Positions 1-6,461 of a stretch of DNA of 64,000 nucleotides are shown here, one piece after another (positions within the stretch are counted from its first letter, which is position 1; each line of letters begins with the position of its first letter). Both the position numbers and the translations under genes were made by a program. Source of the DNA: Bog-159 sp049511415 (GTDB lineage: Bacteria; Acidobacteriota; Terriglobia; Bryobacterales; Bryobacteraceae). The notes under the pieces were generated by a model that saw only the letters and a program-made list of their open reading frames with translations, did no database searches and was not told where the DNA came from. The stretch is taken from positions 1 through 64,000 of the forward strand of contig JBEKYC010000004.1 in assembly GCA_049511415.1 (NCBI GenBank). Reading direction: 5' to 3'.

Positions 1-80
1 AGCGCGTTGGTTCCCGGCTTGGGCGATTGCTGGGCGCAGCCGAGCGCCGCCGTCAACAGCATGATTGGAGCGAGTCGCAT
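1..80 (-). CDS. Lipoprotein N-terminus (partial, runs off the left edge)
   Basis: An ATG at 78-80 on the minus strand opens a frame that stays open to the window edge (26 codons). The protein begins MRLAPIMLLTAALGCAQQSP, a short basic n-region, a hydrophobic core and a lipobox-like ALGC, so it is probably a type II-processed lipoprotein. It starts 9 bases after the DoxX stop codon and is therefore probably the last visible gene of the bufferin-type operon. The mature part lies outside the window, so no function can be given. A redox or metal-related role would fit the operon but is only a guess. Confidence 0.6.
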   Translation of the reverse strand, partial: MRLAPIMLLTAALGCAQQSPKPGTNA

Positions 81-89
81 TTATGGAGC

Positions 90-539
90 TTAGCGCGAAA
101 CGCGGCGGCGGGCGATCAGTTCGTCGAGGGCCAGTTTGCCGGGACCGAAGATCAGGATGATGAGGAAGGCCAGCAGGAAGGGGTAGGGCGAGGCGGCGTA
201 GAATTTATCGGTATCGGAGAAGACGGAGAAGAGCGCTTCGCGGTCGGCTACCCAGAAGGCCACGAGCATGTCGGCGACCAGCAGGAGGGAGACGATGCGC
301 GAGCCGAGTCCGAGAATGATGAGGATGCCGCCGATGAATTCGAGAGCCGCGATGAAGGGCGCATTTACGCCCGGCAAGGGTATGCCGAGGCTGGTGAAGA
401 AGCCGGTGACTTTTGCGAGGCTATGGAGTTTGCCCCAGCCGGTTTGCATCATCTGGAAACCCCAGAAGAGGCGCACGAGCAGCAGAAAGGGCGATTGCAG
501 GCTGTTGGCGGCGGCGATCAGTTTTTGCATAATTTGCAC
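90..539 (-). CDS. DoxX family membrane protein
   Basis: This 149-residue integral membrane protein (GTG start; 146 residues from the ATG at 528-530) has about four hydrophobic helices, at roughly residues 16-38, 62-80, 82-100 and 118-140. It carries the DoxX-like motif around FWGFQMMQTGWGKL and a Gly-rich second helix region (FIGGILIILGLGSR). DoxX-like proteins are often found with MNIO/DUF2063 genes in bufferin-type operons, where a membrane redox role is suspected but not proven. Its start overlaps the end of the frame-corrected DUF2063 gene (518), consistent with translational coupling. Family assignment is secure; the exact role is not. Confidence 0.85.
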   Translation of the reverse strand: MQIMQKLIAAANSLQSPFLLLVRLFWGFQMMQTGWGKLHSLAKVTGFFTSLGIPLPGVNAPFIAALEFIGGILIILGLGSRIVSLLLVADMLVAFWVADREALFSVFSDTDKFYAASPYPFLLAFLIILIFGPGKLALDELIARRRVSR

Positions 540-1239
540 AACCAGCCCATTTCAGCCCAGGCGGCGAACCAGGTTTCGACGCGCGCCAGGCTGGCTTCGG
601 ATACGGCTGCGATAGCTTTGCCCACCGGCTTGCCAGCGCGCAGGATCCTCCGGTTTTGCGCTTGAGCACGGCGTTGGAAGCGGCGCCGTGTTCGTCGGAG
701 GCGGCATTGACCTTCACGCGCAGATCGTCCACCGGGTAGCGCAGCTCGATCAGGCGGATGTAGGGCTGCAGGCCCATGCGCAGATGGGGACCGAGTTCCA
801 GCAAATCTTCGGGGCCGAGGACGGGATTGACACCGTTATCGAAGGCTTCGATGTGAGCCCATTCGAGGCGAATCATGTCGCATGCCAGGTCCAGCCGGGT
901 TCCGGCGAATTCGGGATGCGCGCGCAGCCATTCTTCCAGATGACGGCCGAGATTGCGGAGTGTCCAGGATTCCGAGGGGCGGTCCGAGAGATAAGCCTGT
1001 GCCAGGCGCGCGAAGGCGCGTGCGCCGAGGACTGCGCGCAAGCCGGGGAAATCCTCGTACAGCGAATCGAGGAGGCGATACCAATAGCTGCGGCTGTAAA
1101 TTTCCAGGCGTTCGCGGGCGGTGAGACGGTCGTTGGGCTTGAGGTAATTTGCGGTAGTTTTCGGATCGAGGCGGTCGCCGCGCGCCAGGGGACGCATCAG
1201 GTCGGCGGCCATGCGGCGCTGGAGTTCGAGCAGGCTCAC
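518..1239 (-). CDS. DUF2063 (BufC/HvfC-like) MNIO partner protein, frameshifted near its 3' end
   Basis: DUF2063 proteins partner DUF692/MNIO enzymes and are thought to present the precursor peptide to them. The N-terminal three quarters (GTG at 1237-1239, overlapping the MNIO stop by four bases) read as a normal DUF2063 protein with the typical LYEDFPGLRAVLG and YLSDRPSESWTLRNLG segments. At about 648-653 the frame breaks. The uninterrupted frame runs to 421 as an improbable Trp/Pro-rich tail inside doxX. Restoring one base in an ACCGG-AGG context gives KRKTGRILRAGKPVGKAIAA and a sensible ending WFAAWAEMGWLCKLCKN with a stop at 518-520, making a 240-residue protein. I infer a one-base deletion, either a real mutation or a sequence error in a G/A run. 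Confidence 0.8.
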
Positions 1240-2084
1240 GGGGTCACCAGCGCGGGCGCGGCCAGATACTTTTCGGCTTTGCGCGCCTCGGCATGCACTT
1301 CGTCAAACGATGGGATGCGGTCGTCCCATTCAAGCAGCGTGGCGGTGGGGCCGACACGTCGAATGGCGTGATCGTAGAGCTTCCAGACGGGATCGATGAC
1401 GGGATGATCGTGAGTGTCCAGGATGTACTTTGTAAATTTGGAGTGACCGGCGATATGGATTTGGGCGACGCGTTCGGGCGGGACGGAATTCAGATAGTCG
1501 TACGGATCGAAGCTATGATTGCGGGACGAGACATAGATGTTATTCACGTCGAGCAGGATGCCGCAGTCGGCGTGCTCCACCACTTCGTTGAGGAACTCCC
1601 ACTCGGTCATTTCGGATTCGTGGAATTCAGCGTAGCTGCTGACGTTTTCGACCGCGATGGGGACCTCCAGGAAATCGCGCGCGGCGCGTACTTTGCGGGC
1701 AGTGACTTTGGCGGCCTCAAAGGTGTAAGGCATGGGCAGCAGGTCGTGAGAATAGCGGCCGTCGACGCTGCCCCAGCAGAGGTGGTCGGTGAGCCAGGGA
1801 GTTTTGGTGCGTTTTACCAGGGCTTTGAGGCGGCGCAGGTGATCGCGGTTGAGGCGCTCGGCAGAGCCGAAATACATGGAGACGCCGTGCTGCACGACAC
1901 GGTACTGGGCGAGGATCTCGTCGAGGATGGCTAAGGGACGTCCGCCATCGACCATGTAGTTTTCGGAGATGATTTCGAACCAGCCCACTACCGGCTTCTT
2001 TTCCAGAATGTGTTGGTAGTGCGGGATGCGGAGACCGACACCGATACCGTATTCGGTGAATCCGTTGAATGGGTTGGCAGGCAC
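1236..2084 (-). CDS. DUF692 family multinuclear non-heme iron oxidase (MNIO, BufB/HvfB-like)
   Basis: This 282-residue DUF692 protein has the family's TIM-barrel signature: a GIGVGLRIPHYQHIL start, ISENYM, TDHLCWG, the ENVSSYAEF segment, LLDVNNIYVSSRNH and a C-terminal HIAGH with the EWDD segment. These His, Glu, Asp and Asn residues are the expected iron ligands. Characterised MNIOs use O2 and a mixed-valent iron centre to modify Cys residues of small precursor peptides, for example to oxazolone/thioamide or 5-thiooxazole. The Cys-rich peptide encoded 57 bases upstream is the obvious substrate, and the DUF2063 partner is encoded directly downstream with a four-base overlap. The enzyme is expected in the cytoplasm, acting before export. 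Family call certain; the chemistry here is inferred. Confidence 0.92.
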   Translation of the reverse strand: MPANPFNGFTEYGIGVGLRIPHYQHILEKKPVVGWFEIISENYMVDGGRPLAILDEILAQYRVVQHGVSMYFGSAERLNRDHLRRLKALVKRTKTPWLTDHLCWGSVDGRYSHDLLPMPYTFEAAKVTARKVRAARDFLEVPIAVENVSSYAEFHESEMTEWEFLNEVVEHADCGILLDVNNIYVSSRNHSFDPYDYLNSVPPERVAQIHIAGHSKFTKYILDTHDHPVIDPVWKLYDHAIRRVGPTATLLEWDDRIPSFDEVHAEARKAEKYLAAPALVTP

Positions 2085-2100
2085 GGTAGTGAGGAAAAAT

Positions 2101-2133
2101 GCGGCCCGGCCGATGGGAAGAATGCCGGGCCGC
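2101..2133 (-). terminator. Intercistronic terminator-like hairpin between the precursor peptide and MNIO genes
   Basis: A perfect 10-bp inverted repeat (GCGGCCCGGC at 2101-2110, GCCGGGCCGC at 2124-2133) encloses a 13-base loop. On the minus-strand transcript it begins 8 bases after the peptide stop codon and is followed directly by AUUUUUCC, the layout of an intrinsic terminator with a short U-tract. It lies inside an operon, so it may act as a partial terminator or a 3' stabilising structure that raises the amount of precursor mRNA relative to the modifying enzymes. The structure is read directly; the function is inferred. Confidence 0.65.
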
Positions 2134-2141
2134 GCAGGAGA

Positions 2142-2456
2142 CTAAGTGGTCTTCTTGTTGGAACCGTCGGTGGCGCAGCCGCCCTTGCCTTTGCAAGTGT
2201 TTTTGCCTTTGCAGCCGTTGTCGCCGGTCTTGCAGCCGCCCTTGCCCTTGCAAGAGTTCTGGCCTTTGCAGGCGTGCTTGTCTTTCTTGGCGTCGAAAAT
2301 GGAGCCGGCGGACTGCCCCAGCAGGTTGCTGCTGGAGGACAAAGCCTGGCTGCCATTGCCGGAGGAAATGGTGCTTGCGTTTAGGCGTGTCATCGTGCCA
2401 CCCAGCAGGCCGGTGAACGCCGCGGTCAATACGAGAGAGCTCTTCGAAACTTTCAT
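2142..2456 (-). CDS. Bufferin-type Cys-rich RiPP precursor (BufA/HvfA-like)
   Basis: This 104-residue peptide has a basic, moderately hydrophobic N-terminus (about residues 1-27, signal-peptide-like), a Ser-rich linker to about residue 55, and a C-terminal Cys/Lys/Gly core. The six Cys are at 63, 69, 75, 82, 88 and 94. They form two tandem blocks of the pattern CKGxNxCKGKGGC joined by KTGDNG. Such cores, next to a DUF692 enzyme and a DUF2063 protein, characterise bufferin/oxazolin-type RiPPs: the enzyme modifies the Cys and the exported product binds metal, copper in studied cases. It is first in its operon, with a GGAAGGGG ribosome-binding-like run about 12 bases before the ATG. An unmodified metallothionein-like protein is the main alternative. 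Confidence 0.85.
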   Translation of the reverse strand: MKVSKSSLVLTAAFTGLLGGTMTRLNASTISSGNGSQALSSSSNLLGQSAGSIFDAKKDKHACKGQNSCKGKGGCKTGDNGCKGKNTCKGKGGCATDGSNKKTT

Positions 2457-2796
2457 GGTTTGTATATTCCCCTTCCTTGTTTGGTTATTCCCAATACCCT
2501 CAAAAAAATCTTGATCCCGCTTGCGTGGAGCACCCTGCCCCGCGGGTTCTTATGAGTATACGACGGACGGGGGAGTTCGGATTCGGCGCGGCGGATGGAG
2601 ACCACGGCGCGTCCGAGCGGTTCTGGCAGTTTTACCGCGAGATGCCGCCCGAGTGCGGCCGGCTGACCGCGACAATGACGTGATGGCCGCGCCTTGTCGT
2701 AATGCCTGGCGATCTCGGCGTTCGAGTGCCCGGCCAGGCATGGGCCGAATTGAGCGGGCTAACGTTCCCGGTTCGGGATTGCTACACTTCGGCTAT
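2457..2796. other. Intergenic region, divergent promoters (no gene seen)
   Basis: These 340 bases separate the leftward RiPP operon from the rightward two-component system and should hold both promoters. Frames that cross it (including an in-frame extension of the kinase back to 2521) lack a plausible start or membrane signal and look like high-GC read-through. On the minus strand the 60 bases before the precursor start are AT-richer and contain GGGAATAACC. That resembles an ECF-type -35 element only weakly, and I could not confirm a matching -10. Confidence 0.5.
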
Positions 2797-4614
2797 ATGG
2801 CGTCCGAAGCTAGGCGGGCTACGTGGCAGCTCGGGTTGGTGGGCTTGCTGGCGGCGGTGCTGGTGCTGCTGGCGGTGTTGCAATACCGCTGGAGCCTGGA
2901 GATCAGCCGGGCGGAACGCACGCGCATCGAAACCGGCTTGAACACTTCGATGGCGCAGTTCCGGCAGGAGTTCTATCGGGAGCTGACGCAGCTTTCGACC
3001 GCTTTTCATAGCGATCCCACGGCTGATCCGGGGGATCTGCTGCAAGTGTATGCGGCGCGCTACGAAGAGTGGTCGCGCACGTCGGCACGTCCCGATCTGC
3101 TGGCCAACCTTTACGTATGGCAGGAAGGCAAGCTGCTGCGGCTGGTTCCGGCGGACGGCAGTTTCGCATCGGCGGATTGGCCGGCGTCGTGGGGCATGCT
3201 GCGGTCCCGCGTGGAGAGTGAAGCGCAACAACCGGCAACTCCGCCGGGCGCGCCGCCCGGACCGATGCGCGGGTTTGCCTGGAATCTGGAGGAAGGCATT
3301 CCAGCGCTGCTGCGGCCGGTGTTCGACTTTTCCGGTCCGCGGCCGGGCGGCGCCGGCTTTCGGGGCGGGCCACCGCGGGCGTTGCTGGGTTTCGTCATAT
3401 TGGAGCTGAACCGAGGGGCGCTGGAGCATATGTTCGGGGAACTGGCGCAGCGCTATTTCAGCGGGCCGGACGGGTTCATTTATCACGTCGCGGTGGTGAG
3501 CCGGACGGACGGCCAACTGATTTACAATTCGGAGCCACAGAGCGAGGCGGGCTGGTTGCAAGCTCCGGACGCGCGCGCGGCGCTGCTGCCTGGCACACCG
3601 GTTGAAACGCGCGGTATGGAAGGACCACCGCCGGCGCGAACGGGCGCGGGACGCAAGGGCTTTGGCCGGCGCACGTCCGGCGCGCGGCAACGCGGCGCGG
3701 CCATTCTGCCGTCCGGCAGCGAGGAGCCGTGGCAGTTGCTGGCGCGGCACAAAGGCGGATCACTCGAATCCGTGGTAACCGCGGAACGGCGGCGCAATCT
3801 GCTGTTGAGCTTCGGGGTGCTGTTGCTGCTGGCGGCCAGCATGGCGCTGATCGTGCTTTCGGCGCAGCGCGCGCGGCGGCTGGCGCGGCTGCAACTGGAA
3901 TTCGTGGCAGGCGTTTCGCACGAGCTGCGCACGCCGGTTTCGGTGATCTGCTCGGCGGCCGACAACTTGGCCGAGGGCTTTGTGGGCGCGCGCGAACAGG
4001 TGAAGGAATACGGCGCGCTGATCCGCACCGAGGGGCGGCGCCTAGCGGGCATGATCGAGCAGATTCTGCGTTTCGCGGCGGGCCAGTCGCGGCCGATGCG
4101 CTACGAGGTGACGCCGGTGCCGGTGGCCGCGGCCATCGGAGCGGTGCTGGCCAATGTGGCGTCGCTGCCGGAAGCGGAAGGTTTCTCAATCGAACGGGAG
4201 TTCGGCGCGGACTTGCCCCCGGTGCAGGCCGACGGGGCGGCGCTGAGCCGGTGTCTGGAGAACCTGATCCTGAATGCTTTCAAATATAGCGGCGAGAGCC
4301 GGTGGGTGCGCATTCGCGCGGCGGGGGCGGAGGGCGGGTCGCGGGTGCGAATCAGTGTGGAGGATGGCGGCCCGGGCATCGATCCCACGGATTTGCCGCA
4401 CATTTTCGAACCGTTCTATCGCGGCAAGGCGGCGCAGGCCGGGCAAATCCACGGAACCGGGCTGGGTTTGAGCCTGGCGCGGGATATCGCGGAGGGAATG
4501 GGCGGGCGGCTGGATGTAGCGAGCGAACCGGGGCGCGGGAGCATCTTCACGCTGGAACTGGCGGCGGGAAGCGGCGGACGGCCGGCGGCCGAACCGCTAT
4601 CGCGCACGGCGTAG
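2797..4614 (+). CDS. Membrane sensor histidine kinase (HisKA/HATPase)
   Basis: A 605-residue sensor kinase when started at MASEARR (2797). This start is preferred because the first transmembrane helix follows at residues 12-32, whereas an upstream extension to 2521 is Arg-rich and implausible. An extracytoplasmic region (about 33-330) is followed by a second helix (about 333-354). The H-box SHELRTPVSVI has the phospho-accepting His at residue 375, and the N-box NLILNAFKYS, the G1-like EDGGPGID and G2-like GTGLGLSLA motifs follow. Two parts of the sensor region are low-complexity Pro/Gly/Arg (around 3232-3380 and 3620-3710). The response regulator starts 3 bases after the stop. The signal sensed is unknown; the neighbouring RiPP operon suggests a metal or redox cue only by proximity. 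Confidence 0.93.
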   Translation: MASEARRATWQLGLVGLLAAVLVLLAVLQYRWSLEISRAERTRIETGLNTSMAQFRQEFYRELTQLSTAFHSDPTADPGDLLQVYAARYEEWSRTSARPDLLANLYVWQEGKLLRLVPADGSFASADWPASWGMLRSRVESEAQQPATPPGAPPGPMRGFAWNLEEGIPALLRPVFDFSGPRPGGAGFRGGPPRALLGFVILELNRGALEHMFGELAQRYFSGPDGFIYHVAVVSRTDGQLIYNSEPQSEAGWLQAPDARAALLPGTPVETRGMEGPPPARTGAGRKGFGRRTSGARQRGAAILPSGSEEPWQLLARHKGGSLESVVTAERRRNLLLSFGVLLLLAASMALIVLSAQRARRLARLQLEFVAGVSHELRTPVSVICSAADNLAEGFVGAREQVKEYGALIRTEGRRLAGMIEQILRFAAGQSRPMRYEVTPVPVAAAIGAVLANVASLPEAEGFSIEREFGADLPPVQADGAALSRCLENLILNAFKYSGESRWVRIRAAGAEGGSRVRISVEDGGPGIDPTDLPHIFEPFYRGKAAQAGQIHGTGLGLSLARDIAEGMGGRLDVASEPGRGSIFTLELAAGSGGRPAAEPLSRTA

Positions 4615-4617
4615 ACC

Positions 4618-5301
4618 ATGGAACGTAGAATTCTGCTGGTGGAAGACGAGCCGGGGCTGGTGACCACGCTGGGGGACCGGTTGCGCGGCGAAGGGCATCA
4701 CGTGGAATCCGCCATGGATGGGGAGTTGGGCCTCCAGATGGCGTCGGAAGGGGGCTTCGACCTGATCGTGCTGGACGTGATGCTGCCGCGCAAGAACGGC
4801 ATGGACGTATGCCGGGACCTGCGGCAGCGGGGTATTTCGACGCCGGTGCTGATGCTGACGGCGCGCGGGCAGACGGTGGATAAAGTAGTGGGGCTGAAGA
4901 TCGGCGCCGACGATTACATGAGCAAGCCGTTCGAGATGATGGAACTGCTGGCGCGGGTGGAAGCGCTACTGCGGCGCGCGCCGGCGTTCGGCACGACGGG
5001 CGAGGTCTTTCAATTCGGATCGATCCGGCTGGACCTGCGGCGCACGGAGGTGATGCGGCAGGGCAAGCCGGTGGCGCTTTCAGCGAAAGAGTTTCAGCTC
5101 TTGCGGTACCTGGTGGAGAATCGCGGGACGACGGTGTCGCGGGAGACGCTTTTAAGCGAGGTCTGGGGGTACGGCGGGGTCACGTCGAGCCGGACGGTGG
5201 ATGTGCACGTGGCGTGGCTACGGCAGAAGCTGGAGGATGATCCGCGGCAGCCGCGGTGGATACTGACGGTGCATGGGATGGGGTATAAGCTGGCGGGGTG
5301 A
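4618..5301 (+). CDS. OmpR/PhoB-family DNA-binding response regulator
   Basis: This 227-residue protein has a receiver domain (about 1-120) with the acidic pair VEDEP, the phospho-accepting Asp53 in VLDVMLP, the switch Thr in MLTARG and the conserved Lys in MSKPF. A winged-helix output domain follows (about 130-227), with LSAKEFQLLRYLVENRG and SRTVDVHVAWLRQKLE. It is encoded 3 bases downstream of the kinase and is its cognate partner. The target regulon cannot be read from the sequence; the RiPP operon divergent from the kinase is a candidate. Confidence 0.95.
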   Translation: MERRILLVEDEPGLVTTLGDRLRGEGHHVESAMDGELGLQMASEGGFDLIVLDVMLPRKNGMDVCRDLRQRGISTPVLMLTARGQTVDKVVGLKIGADDYMSKPFEMMELLARVEALLRRAPAFGTTGEVFQFGSIRLDLRRTEVMRQGKPVALSAKEFQLLRYLVENRGTTVSRETLLSEVWGYGGVTSSRTVDVHVAWLRQKLEDDPRQPRWILTVHGMGYKLAG

Positions 5302-5304
5302 GGC

Positions 5305-5334
5305 GTGGTCCTCGGTTTTGGCGCGGAGGACCAC
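5305..5334. terminator. Hairpin in a convergent gene gap
   Basis: A 9-bp inverted repeat (GTGGTCCTC / GAGGACCAC) with a 12-base loop lies 3 bases after the response regulator stop and 15 bases beyond the stop of the converging gene at 5350. There is no clear T-tract on either strand, so it is a probable bidirectional transcript end rather than a textbook terminator. Confidence 0.45.
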
Positions 5335-5349
5335 CAGACGAGATAACGT

Positions 5350-6333
5350 CTAATGCCCAACCTGGATGGTGGTTTCTTTCGCAGTGGGAATATCCCACAG
5401 CGTACCGGCACGCACAAAGCCCTCCTCGCCCTTTGCAAAAAGACCGCCCACGAGGCCGTTCATGGCGACGGTAGCAGCCACTCCGGCCGAAGAAGTGCCT
5501 TTCCGCTCCACTGTATCGCTGGCCAATAACACTTCCTGTCCATCAACGGCAGTGGCGGATTCGACGGCGAAGGTGAAGGCAGCCTTGCGGCCATAGGTCT
5601 TTGACTTGGTTAAGCCCGAGATCTTGCCTTTTGCAAGCGCGCCTTTTCGAATGACCACGACGCCGTCCACCTGCACATCTTCCACGACCTCGAGCAGGAC
5701 ATCCATCTCCGAGGTCCCCTTCGGGACCTCCTTGGTGTAGAGGTAGTTGAGCAGGGCGACCGCGACGGGCGTGCCCGCCTTGAGGGTGAAGGAACCAGGA
5801 TTGGAGTGGGCCGAGGCAACTGCCGCGCCCCGTGGGTTGGCGGAGGGATCGGTCTGGCTCAACACGGTCATCAGGCAAACCGTCTCCTCTGCCAGAGGTG
5901 TCGCATATTTTCCGCTTCCCAGGCGCCCTTGCATGCCTTTTGAAAACCGGATCGCGAGGCGAGTGCCAGCCACACCGTCGCGGGTTTCCTCCGCCAGATC
6001 GATTTTAAACGTGCCAGTGGATCGAACCTTCATGCCCTCCGAGCCAAAGGCCTTGTTCTTTTGGGCCAGCAGCAGGTCTCTATCAATCTTCGCTTCGATA
6101 TGGGTTCCCTCGTCCTTCGTGAGCCGCGCGGACACGGCCGGCAGCGCTCTAACGACGGAGGCCTTCACGTGTTCGAGGGAGGCAGCCAGGAACCGGTCCT
6201 CGGTCGATTCCCCACCGGTTCGCAACACAGTTCTGCCACACGGTGCGATCTGCGCCAGGACGCTGGCGGTGACGAGCGTGGCGGCCAAGCCGGCTCTGCC
6301 TACCCCAATCCACACCTGATAAAAATACGACAT
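5350..6333 (-). CDS. Secreted hypothetical protein
   Basis: The chosen start (MSYFYQVWIGVGRAG, ATG at 6331-6333) gives a 327-residue protein with a signal-peptide-like N-terminus (about 1-27). The longer in-frame extension to 6567 overlaps the permease gene and is rejected. The C-terminal half (about 190-275) has a recognisable but unnamed acidobacterial pattern. It begins with a T-P-V-A-V-A-L-L segment, then VVEDVQVDGVVVIRKGALAKG, then a Gly-Arg-Lys-Ala strand leading to a valine-rich strand ending DGQEVLL, and resembles a compact beta-domain found in other secreted proteins of these genomes. I cannot assign a function. It lies 128 bases downstream of the permease gene on the same strand. 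Confidence 0.7.
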   Translation of the reverse strand: MSYFYQVWIGVGRAGLAATLVTASVLAQIAPCGRTVLRTGGESTEDRFLAASLEHVKASVVRALPAVSARLTKDEGTHIEAKIDRDLLLAQKNKAFGSEGMKVRSTGTFKIDLAEETRDGVAGTRLAIRFSKGMQGRLGSGKYATPLAEETVCLMTVLSQTDPSANPRGAAVASAHSNPGSFTLKAGTPVAVALLNYLYTKEVPKGTSEMDVLLEVVEDVQVDGVVVIRKGALAKGKISGLTKSKTYGRKAAFTFAVESATAVDGQEVLLASDTVERKGTSSAGVAATVAMNGLVGGLFAKGEEGFVRAGTLWDIPTAKETTIQVGH

Positions 6334-6461
6334 AGGGTGCCCTCCGCCGAAAAGCGTAGCATGACGCGGGTTCGGTAGTATTGATTCGCACAATATTTTG
6401 CCGCCGGGAAGCCTCACACGCAGGCCACACGCCTGCCCGGCCAAGAATCGCATTGGATCTT

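Noticed and set aside
421..517. C-terminal tail of the uninterrupted DUF2063 frame inside doxX
   Set aside because: The tail is Trp/Pro/Arg-rich and unlike the family; the alternative frame gives the family-like end at 518.
2521..2796. In-frame N-terminal extension of the histidine kinase
   Set aside because: Arg-rich, no ribosome-binding site, and would place 92 unlikely residues before the first membrane helix.
6405..6450. Possible third copy of the CAGGCCAC hairpin near CGCAGGCCACACGCCTGCCC
   Set aside because: The arms do not pair over the length of the other two copies and the core sequence differs.
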